A program made the position numbers and the translations under genes. From Betaproteobacteria bacterium (GTDB lineage: Bacteria > Pseudomonadota > Gammaproteobacteria > Burkholderiales > JACQAP01): 37,071 nt of DNA. Location: the NCBI GenBank assembly GCA_025351455.1, contig JANXVW010000019.1, positions 1-37,071 on the forward strand. The letters run 5' to 3'. The notes under the pieces were generated by a model that did not search any database, was not told the origin of the DNA, and saw only the letters and a program-made list of their open reading frames with translations. Shown here piece by piece: positions 30,198 through 37,071 of the stretch; within the stretch, counting starts at the first letter, position 1; every line of letters begins with the position of its first letter.

Positions 30198-30572
30198 TCA
30201 CGGCGTTGCTGAATTGGACAGCGCACTCGCCACAGCGGGGAGCAACTCGCGCTGTAAATTGTGCTTGGCGACATAGGCGAAGGCACCGGCGGCCCGCGCG
30301 CGTTCGACATAGGTCCGCGCGGTTTCCTGCGAAATAACGATGACCGAAGTCTCCGGCAGTAACGCCCGGGTCTGGGCGGTAAGGTCGATTCCGTTGGCGT
30401 CCGGAAGCTTCACATCCATCAACACCAGGCGCGGGCGATGTTCGCGGCACAGCGCCAGAGCGCGTTCCCCGTTCCCGGCTTCAAGGATGCGCGCCTCCGG
30501 ATAGGCGGATTGCAGGAACTCCCGCAGCATCTGCCGCATGATGTCCTGGTCTTCGACGATCAGCACTTTCAC
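30198..30572 (-). CDS. Single-domain (CheY-like) response regulator
   Basis: MKVLIVEDQDIMRQMLREFLQ; LVLMDVKLPDANGI; SVIVISQE. GTG start. Confidence 0.92.
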   Translation of the reverse strand: MKVLIVEDQDIMRQMLREFLQSAYPEARILEAGNGERALALCREHRPRLVLMDVKLPDANGIDLTAQTRALLPETSVIVISQETARTYVERARAAGAFAYVAKHNLQRELLPAVASALSNSATP

Positions 30573-30700
30573 TCGCTTCGGCCCGTTGGAAAAAATATCT
30601 GGCGCATGGTTATTTGAGTTAAGGAGGTGGGCCAGCCACGCGACGGTTCGGCGCGCGGTGAGCCAGCGAAGCTACTGTATGCGCGGGTGCCCGGCAGGTC

Positions 30701-30718
30701 TGTCAGGAGAACCTGACA
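30701..30718. promoter_or_regulatory. Perfect palindrome TGTCAGG-AGAA-CCTGACA, candidate operator
   Basis: 7-bp arms, 4-nt spacer, in the gap between two response-regulator genes. Confidence 0.5.
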
Positions 30719-30800
30719 ATCGGCCCCGGGGCCGGGCGGTCGAAGCGTAGGCCAGAAGAACCGGCCCCGGCCACGACGTTGCGTGCGCGACGGGACAGCG

Positions 30801-31439
30801 TTAACGGACGGTCAGGTCGTGCTTGAGGGCAAACCGGACGAGACCGGTAATGTCGCTCACGCCGAGCTTCTTCATCAGCCGGCCGCGGTAAGTCTCGACG
30901 GTCTTGGGGGAAAGATGGATGACTGCGGCGATCTGCGCGCTGGAATGGCCTTCGACAACCAGTTGCAGCACCTGGCGCTCGCGGGTGCTCAGGCTGTCGA
31001 GCGGACTCGCGCGCGCTGTTCCGGTTCCGGCCCCGGGATCGAGCGCCATGAGCGCGCGCGACAGGTAGCGGCGTCCGGCGTGGACCGCGCGCACAGCGGC
31101 TTCCAGCTCCCCGCCGGCCGACTCCTTGAGCAAATAGCCGGTGGCGCCCGCCTGAAACGCACGGAACACATGCTCGGAGCTCGAATGCATGGACAAGATG
31201 ATGATTCGGGTCTGGGGGCACTTCTCGCGCAACAGGTGCGTGGCCTCGATGCCGTTGAGGCCGGGCATCGAGATGTCCAGGATGGCGACATCCGGCTTGA
31301 GCTTCTCGCTCAGGTTCACGGCTTCCCGGCCATCGCCGACGTCGGCGAGGACAGTGATGCTCGGGCTGACCGAGAGCAGCGCCTTGAGGCCGTCGCGCAA
31401 GATGGCGTGGTCGTCCGCCAGCAGAACGCTTATGGTCAT
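30801..31439 (-). CDS. NarL/FixJ family response regulator (REC-HTH_LuxR)
   Basis: MTISVLLADDHAILRDGLKALL; VAILDISMPGLNGIEAT; LSTRERQVLQLVVEGHSSAQIAAVIHLSPKTVETYRGRLMKKLGV. Confidence 0.95.
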   Translation of the reverse strand: MTISVLLADDHAILRDGLKALLSVSPSITVLADVGDGREAVNLSEKLKPDVAILDISMPGLNGIEATHLLREKCPQTRIIILSMHSSSEHVFRAFQAGATGYLLKESAGGELEAAVRAVHAGRRYLSRALMALDPGAGTGTARASPLDSLSTRERQVLQLVVEGHSSAQIAAVIHLSPKTVETYRGRLMKKLGVSDITGLVRFALKHDLTVR

Positions 31440-34054
31440 TGGGGCTGCCGACGAGCCTCGATCACCACGCGGGTGCCGTCGCCCGGACCGGATTCGATGC
31501 GCAACAGTGCACCCATCGCCTCGGCTCGTTCGCGCATGATCGTAAGTCCCCAACTGGCGCGCCCCGCACCGGTGCGGCCGGTATCGAAACCCACTCCGTC
31601 ATCGGCGATGGTGAGCGTTGCCTTGTCTTGAGTCGCCGCAAGCGTGACGTCAATATGTTGCGCGCGCGCGTGCTTGAAGGCATTTGCAATTGCCTCCTGT
31701 GCAATGCGAAAAATCCCCATCTCTTCGACCGGCGACAGACGGGGAATCACATCCTCTCCTGTTATCTCGATCGGTATGCTGGCGCTGCCGCGTAAAAATT
31801 CAACGTGGGTGCGAAGCGCGGCGAACAGGCCGTAATCTTCAAGGGCGGGCGGATGCAGTTCGGCCATGACGTTGCGTACTTGCGCAGTGATTTCCTCCAG
31901 CAAAGCCTGCGTCTTATCCAGACGCACGGCGATGTCGGGCTGCGAATTTTCCGAAAGCCGGGAGCGGATGAGGTTCAGACCGAGGCCCAGTGCTGACAGG
32001 TTCTGCCCGATGCGGTCATGCAATTCGCGGCTGATGTTGCGCCGCTCGGCCTCTTCAACCTCGATCAGCCGCCGCGACAGGGCTTGCAACTGCCTGGCAT
32101 ATTCTTCCAGCGCGGCCTTCGCTTTTTTGCTCTCGGTGACATCGCGCGCAATCGCCTGCGCCGCGGGGCGTCCTTGCCAGACGACCGGCGCGCCGCTTGT
32201 TTCCAGGTACACAATGCTGCCGTCCGGCTTGATCATTCTCTGCTCAGCCGGACTGACGGGTTGCATGTCTTCATACAATCGCTTCCAGCGCTGCCTGACC
32301 TGCTCGTGAATGTCCGGATCCATGAAGTCGAGCAGCGATCTGCCGATCAGTTGCGAGGGCTGCTCGACGCCCAGGAGGCGGGCCGCTGCCGGGTTGGCGA
32401 ACACCCATTTGCCGTCCTCGTGAATGGTCACCGCATCGGGAGACAATTCCACGATCTGGCGATATTTGTATTCGCTCTCGCGTAGCGCCTCCTCCGCGCG
32501 CTTGCGCTCGGTAATGTCCCGAATAAAACCGGCAAAGCCCGGTCTGCCATCAAAATTCATCTGGCTGAAGGCAATTTCCACCGGCACTTCATGGCCCTTG
32601 CGATGTAAGCCACTGGTTTGCACCGAACGCCAGTTGACCGTCTTGTTGCCCGTGCGCAGATAGCGGGCGAATCCCGCACGATGCCCGGCCCGTAAATGCG
32701 ACGGCTGGAGAAATTCGATGTCTTTGCCGATCACGTCGGCTGGGTCATAACCAAAAACGTCCCGGAGTGCGGGGCTGGCGTATTGAATGCGCCCCTGATC
32801 GTCCAACAGCACGACCGCGTCATTGGTGGTTTCCCAGAGCGCGCGAAAACGACGCTCCCGTTCGCGTAATTCCCCGGTCAGGTCATGCGCGATTTTTTCA
32901 GCGCGAAGCCGGGTTGACGTCAGTACCGATATGTCGCGTGCGACGCCAACGACGAGTTCCTTTTCCCCGATGCGCATATACCGGCGCGCCACCTCGATCG
33001 GAAAGACCGAACCGTTCTTGTGGCGCATGGTGCGCCCCTCGGGTTCGGTCAGCACGTGTTCCGAACCGAGTGCCTTGGCCTCGTCAAATCGCCGCCGCTG
33101 CTCCGTTTCAGTCATGCCGGGATTGGTATCTAGGGTTCGCAAGCCGAGCAAGTCCTCCCGCGAATAGCCCAGCATGCGGCACCCGGTTTCGTTGACGTCG
33201 AGATAGCGGAAGGTTTCGAAATCGATCAGGAAAATACCGTCCTGCGAGGTCTGCATGGCCATGTAAAAGCGTTGCAGGCCTTCCTCGGCGCGTTTGCGTT
33301 CGGAAATATCGCGCACGATCTTCGAGGCGCCGACAATTTTCGTCGCGCCCGCAATCGCGCCGTCGGGCGCCCAGATCGGGGATATGGTGACGGAAACGGC
33401 AATCGTCTGGCCGTCCTTGCGCATGCGCAGGGTTTCAAAGTGCCGGATATGTTCGCCTTTTCCGACGCGGGCCAGGATCTGATCCTCCTCTCCCGCGCGA
33501 TCCGGGGGGATGAGCGCCCGCATAGGACGGCCGATGATTTCGGCAGCCTTGTACTCGAACAGCCTCTCCGCAGACGGATTCCAGTCGGTGATGATCCCCT
33601 CCAGATTCTGGGCGATGATGGCGTCGTCGGAGGACTCCACGATGGCGGCAAGCCGCTTGAGCGTGTCTTCGTTGCGCCGGCTCTCTTCCTCGCGGGCGAA
33701 ATTGTCGAGCGCAAACGACACATCGATGGCGGCCTCGACGAGCAGCGAAATTTCCTTGTCCTCGAAACTTTCCGTATCCGTCGCATAGACCGCGAGCGTG
33801 CCGCTGACCTCGCCCTTGAGCCTGATCGGAAACACGGCAGCCGCGCGGAACCCGCGGCGCTGCGCCTCCGCTCGCCACGGCAGCGTCAACGGATCGGAAG
33901 AAAAGTCGCGGCAAATGTAAGGCTTGCCTTCGCGAAATGCCCTGTCCGCCGGACCATCGCCCTCGGGACGATCGTCGGTGAAGATCGTAACGCCCTCCAG
34001 ATAACCCCCGTCGTCGCCCGACTGCGCCACCGGTATCAGTCTGCCGCTTTGTGG
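31436..34054 (-). pseudogene. PAS/GAF sensor histidine kinase (HisKA_3, NarX-type), 5'-truncated at a junction with an integrase fragment
   Basis: PAS repeats, ELHDRIGQNLSALGLGLNLI, ATPase ADDGVGFD. Frame continues past GTG 34030 as [21 protein letters not shown] (mid-GAF); no normal N-terminus upstream. ORF from 34030 may still be expressed. Confidence 0.8.
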
Positions 34055-34392
34055 CGCTAAAGCGTCAAGTTGGCAAACATCCGGTTAGGGTGTTTGTGTT
34101 TAGAGACAAACCTATCGCGGCAGCAAATACCCGGGCTTGGCGGGAAGCCTTGAAGAAGGCTGGCATTGCAGATTTTCGCTGGCATGATTTAAGGCATACC
34201 TGGGCGTCCTGGCTTGCGCAATCAGGCGTCCCAATGGCGGTAATTCAGGAAATGGGGGCTTGGGAGAGTCCCGAAATGGTGAGGCGATATGCTCACCTCT
34301 CCCCGGCGGTATTGGCCGAGCACGCCAAGGCGATAGACACAAAAATGGCACAGCCTGACGTTTGCGGTGTCGAGACTGTGCCAATTCCTTGA
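34051..34392 (+). pseudogene. Tyrosine recombinase/integrase C-terminal fragment
   Basis: [84 protein letters not shown]: catalytic C-terminus only. Confidence 0.9.
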
Positions 34393-34396
34393 TACT

Positions 34397-34472
34397 TGGT
34401 GGGCCGTGCAAGGATCGAACTTGCGACCGTTGGATTAAGAGTCCACTGCTCTACCAGCTGAGCTAACAGCCC
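34397..34472 (-). tRNA. tRNA-Lys(CTT)
   Basis: Reverse complement GGGCTGTTAGCTCAGCTGGTAGAGCAGTGGACTCTTAATCCAACGGTCGCAAGTTCGATCCTTGCACGGCCCACCA; loop CTCTTAA. Confidence 0.95.
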
Positions 34473-34670
34473 TTTTTTGAAGGGGCGAATTCTAGCAAAA
34501 AATCGGACTGCGGGGCCGGGAATCGCCAAAATCCCGGCGCAACGGCAAATCCCGTCGCAGCGGAGCAAAGTCGCGCAGAAGCGAGCATCCGCATGCTGTC
34601 CGGGAACAGTTCCTGCATTGTAGTCTGGCAGCATCTGTGCACCGCCCTGAGGCTGAATTTGCAGGTCGTA

Positions 34671-34688
34671 TGCCGTCACCTGACGGCA
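34671..34688. promoter_or_regulatory. Perfect palindrome TGCCGTCA-CC-TGACGGCA, candidate operator
   Basis: 8-bp arms, 2-nt spacer, 63 nt before the TTG start at 34752. Confidence 0.45.
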
Positions 34689-34751
34689 GTCGCATACAAT
34701 TTGCGTCACACGCGCCCCGATGGACGGGCCGTCAGACGCGAGGAGCATGAA

Positions 34752-35042
34752 TTGAAGACCGATTTCAAGGCAGCATCGGTGTTGGAGCGCCTGGGCGAAT
34801 CCTTGTCGGACGCCGATCTCGACTACCAGGCAGGCGAGGGCATCCATGAATTCATCGTGCGCCTGGGCGGCATGCGCCACGTCATCAATTTTTCCGATGA
34901 CCTCATGGAGAAGAAAAACGACAGGGACCTGAGCGTCGTCATCCTCGGCATCGTCGAGCGCGCGTCGACCCAGTCCCTGCCGGTCCATTTTATGGTGCGC
35001 AACGACAATTTCGAAAAAGTCATGCAGGCACTCAAGCACTGA
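34752..35042 (+). CDS. Hypothetical protein (96 aa)
   Basis: LKTDFKAASVLERLGESLSDADLDYQAGEGIHEFIVRLGGMRHVINFSDDLM...; TTG start with GAGG about 9 nt upstream. Confidence 0.7.
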   Translation: MKTDFKAASVLERLGESLSDADLDYQAGEGIHEFIVRLGGMRHVINFSDDLMEKKNDRDLSVVILGIVERASTQSLPVHFMVRNDNFEKVMQALKH

Positions 35043-35064
35043 TCGGCGGCTGGTGGTCGTCATG

Positions 35065-35093
35065 CAAGGCCGGCAATCGCCGGCCTTGTTGTT
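35065..35093 (+). terminator. Intrinsic-terminator-like hairpin
   Basis: CAAGGCCGGC-AATC-GCCGGCCTTG, 10-bp perfect stem followed by TTGTTT, just after the 96-aa ORF. Confidence 0.7.
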
Positions 35094-35276
35094 TCACGAT
35101 CTCGTGGAACCTTGGAAGCAAAAGGAACAACGTCGCTATTTGGCAATCCGGCCAACGCTGGCGGGAAAACTGCCGTAGGACAAGCACTCATAGCGGGCTG
35201 ATGATTAACATGATTCAATGCATGCGCCGAGTCCAAAAAAAGATAAACGCCCACAATGTCGAGTGAAGAGCGGTCG

Positions 35277-35579
35277 ATGTATCCATTGGTAATGCGCGAT
35301 GCGGTGGAAAACGTACTTCTTGTCGCCGTCCGGCAAGCCATTGACACCCAGCATCTGAATGTCGAGTTCGACGCAGGCCGCGGTTGCGGGCCTCACCAGC
35401 AACATAGCCTCACGATTTCTGTCCGGGACGACCCCGCCCTCGTTGTCACCGCCGACGGGATCGCTCACGAATGGCTGCCCGTCGCGACCGGATTCATCGA
35501 TTGGAAATTCTCCAGGCTCGTGACAGGACTTCTGGCGGATCTAGTCAGGAAAGCACAGGATGCGGGCCGCTTCATTTGA
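35277..35579 (+). CDS. Hypothetical protein
   Basis: MYPLVMRDAVENVLLVAVRQAIDTQHLNVEF...; start uncertain (35256 or 35277). Confidence 0.55.
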   Translation: MYPLVMRDAVENVLLVAVRQAIDTQHLNVEFDAGRGCGPHQQHSLTISVRDDPALVVTADGIAHEWLPVATGFIDWKFSRLVTGLLADLVRKAQDAGRFI

Positions 35580-35803
35580 AGGCGAAGCAAGGTAAAACGA
35601 AGGGCCTGGTTACCCACGCAGCGGTGCTACGCGTAGGTCGCTGGCGGGAGATGGCTTCTAACGTTTCGAAAAAACATCCGCACTGGGACGATGTCCGGAT
35701 CGCTCACCATATTCAAACATCCAAAGATGGCAAGCGCAAAGGCGGGATGTTGCCTTACACCATCGCAGCGATCCTGAAGCACATCCGCAAGCGATCGCAG
35801 TGA
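35576..35803 (+). CDS. Hypothetical small basic protein
   Basis: LKAKQGKTKGLVTHAAVLRVGRWREMASNVSKKHPHWDDVRIAHHIQTSKDGKRKGGMLPYTIAAILKHIRKRSQ; possible TTG start overlapping the previous TGA (TTGA). Confidence 0.5.
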   Translation: MKAKQGKTKGLVTHAAVLRVGRWREMASNVSKKHPHWDDVRIAHHIQTSKDGKRKGGMLPYTIAAILKHIRKRSQ

Positions 35804-35935
35804 ACATTACAAACCCCGAAATAAAGTAGAACTCCGGATACGGCCGATCAAAATCCAGGCCGGACCTGGAAATGGTCCCACTCGTTTCCATTCGTGGATT
35901 CCCGTTCGGCGACGTTGCGCGCACTACACCGGGCA

Positions 35936-36097
35936 TCAGACCAGCGACATGACATTCCGCTCACGCCGCCATTTTGCCTGGCAAATGGGGCACACAGCTT
36001 CCCCGCCTTCGTCGAAGAGCATTGCCATGCCATTAACCGGATGAATTACGTGCACTGGGCGACGCTGCTTATTGTCGCGGACATCTTCGCAAAACAC
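35936..36097 (-). CDS. Possible 53-aa zinc-ribbon-like microprotein
   Basis: GTG start preceded by GGAGGA; VFCEDVRDNKQRRPVHVIHPVNGMAMLFDEGGEAVCPICQAKWRRERNVMSLV. Confidence 0.35.
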   Translation of the reverse strand: MFCEDVRDNKQRRPVHVIHPVNGMAMLFDEGGEAVCPICQAKWRRERNVMSLV

Positions 36098-36201
36098 GCA
36101 GAGCTTTCCTCCGGAGGTCTTATCCAGACCGGCAAAGACACGGGGAGGTGCGTGAATGGCGGCAGGCTGTGCCGCCCGTACATTTCGCCTGCGCCGCGAA
36201 C

Positions 36202-36624
36202 TCAATGCATCGCTATCGGGGAGTTGCAGACCGTTGCCACGACACGATCGTAGCCGGTTCCCGGATCGGGGCGGAAGAAAGCCGGACCGCCTTGCATGCT
36301 GTCGGCCCACACCGTGGCGCCTGTACCGAGCGCATCGGCGTGCAGACTCCATTGCTCATAGGTTACAGCGCCGGCCTTGCAGTCAACAGCCAGCAACATG
36401 AAGCGGGATTTGTGATCGTAAAGACCATGGCCCATATTCGTCGTGTCAGCGAAATTCTCAAGGACGTTGACCTGCATGAGGTTATCCGCATTCTTCACGA
36501 TGCTTTGAGCGTCGACGAACACTTGCTCCTCCGCCGAGGAGGACACCATGTTCCAGTCGGCCGCAACGGTATCGAACGAAGCCCCGACGATTAATACCGC
36601 AAACAGGGTTTTCAACTTGGTCAT
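36202..36624 (-). CDS. Secreted protein resembling surface-adhesin E-type domain
   Basis: MTKLKTLFAVLIVGASFDTVAADWNMVSSSAEEQVFVDAQSIVKNADNLMQVNVLENFADT...; signal peptide; GGAA SD upstream of ATG. Confidence 0.65.
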   Translation of the reverse strand: MTKLKTLFAVLIVGASFDTVAADWNMVSSSAEEQVFVDAQSIVKNADNLMQVNVLENFADTTNMGHGLYDHKSRFMLLAVDCKAGAVTYEQWSLHADALGTGATVWADSMQGGPAFFRPDPGTGYDRVVATVCNSPIAMH

Positions 36625-37025
36625 TGCAATTTCCTTTACGTGAGCCGCCGCGGACCGGCAGGGAAGGTCAGCGATCGGGCACCAAGACAAATTGGTGCAT
36701 TGCCACATCTTCCTCTCCTCATCGGAAAAGGAAAGACCTAAAAACGCATTGGTGCTATGCAATAAATACGGGTAATGGCGCAATAATGTTGAAACGGGAG
36801 CGGGGCTCTTGCTGCCGCCGCGTGCGGGCCAGGGTTATGGCGACGCAGTCATGAGTTCTGCCCCTTCGCGAAAGAGGTGCGCGAGTGGAAGTCTCTCGTG
36901 ATGGTGAATCGGGGACCGGTATGCCAAGTAGGGACGTGGAGAAAACGTGGTGACCCTAATCACGAATTCGACACGTTTGAAAGACCTGAGGACCAGCTAG
37001 AGTTCGTTAACCCCTTTGGTCGAAA

Positions 37026-37071
37026 TGGTAGGCGGTGCGAGACTTGAACTCGCGACCAACGGATTAAAAGT
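37026..37071 (-). tRNA. tRNA-Lys(TTT), 3' portion (cut by window end)
   Basis: Reverse complement ACTTTTAATCCGTTGGTCGCGAGTTCAAGTCTCGCACCGCCTACCA: anticodon arm, T-arm, acceptor 3' strand and CCA. Confidence 0.8.

Noticed and set aside
30610-30635. Minus-strand CACCTCCTTA, identical to the 16S rRNA 3' tail, in the receiver gene leader; the plus strand has AAGGAGGTGG before a 29-codon GTG ORF
   Set aside because: A 10-nt match is within chance for a window this size on two strands, and the short ORF has no supporting feature.
397-35063. Many long ORFs antisense or out of frame to the called genes (e.g. 808-1422 -, 2449-3483 -, 10728-11915 +, 17366-18292 -, 21821-23080 +, 34293-35063 -)
   Set aside because: Typical shadow ORFs of high-GC genes: low-complexity Arg/Ala/Gln-rich translations overlapping clearly recognised proteins.
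1-37071. CRISPR array, complete prophage or insertion sequence with transposase
   Set aside because: No regularly spaced long direct repeats, cas genes, phage structural genes or transposase ORFs were seen; only an integrase fragment is present.

Overview
Housekeeping stretch of a betaproteobacterial chromosome. The affiliation is inferred from gene content and order: lptB-rpoN-hpf-ptsN-hprK-rapZ, and gmk-rpoZ-spoT. An accessory right end starts at about 25.5 kb. Left to right the window holds: lptB 3' end, rpoN, hpf, ptsN, hprK, rapZ, ubiX, a LON-domain gene, mutY, an AsmA family gene, tRNA-Gly(CCC), thiS, thiG, trmB, hemW, murI, a yqjK/yqjE/yqjD-type operon, rdgB, rph, a yicC family gene, gmk, rpoZ, spoT, a yybP-ykoY (Mn2+) riboswitch with a terC family gene, two small hypothetical genes, an orphan branched-chain amino-acid-type substrate-binding protein, a FAH-family hydrolase, a methyltransferase and a diheme cytochrome c. 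The right end carries a sensory cluster (PAS/GGDEF/EAL protein, CheY-like receiver, NarL-type regulator, PAS/HisKA_3 kinase). The kinase gene is cut at its 5' end exactly where a tyrosine-recombinase 3' fragment begins, next to tRNA-Lys(CTT). Small orphan ORFs follow, and the window ends inside a second tRNA-Lys. Best leads: (1) a near-perfect sigma-54 promoter driving a small membrane protein whose 3'UTR has repeated C-rich motifs and an intrinsic terminator (candidate RpoN-controlled 3'UTR sRNA); (2) three intergenic regions each filled by inverted arrays of 7-8 nt units of different sequence; (3) a one-base frameshift splitting a multi-PAS GGDEF-EAL protein; (4) the kinase/integrase deletion junction; (5) palindromic operator-like sites near regulator and orphan genes. 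All calls come from reading the sequence; no database search was run.
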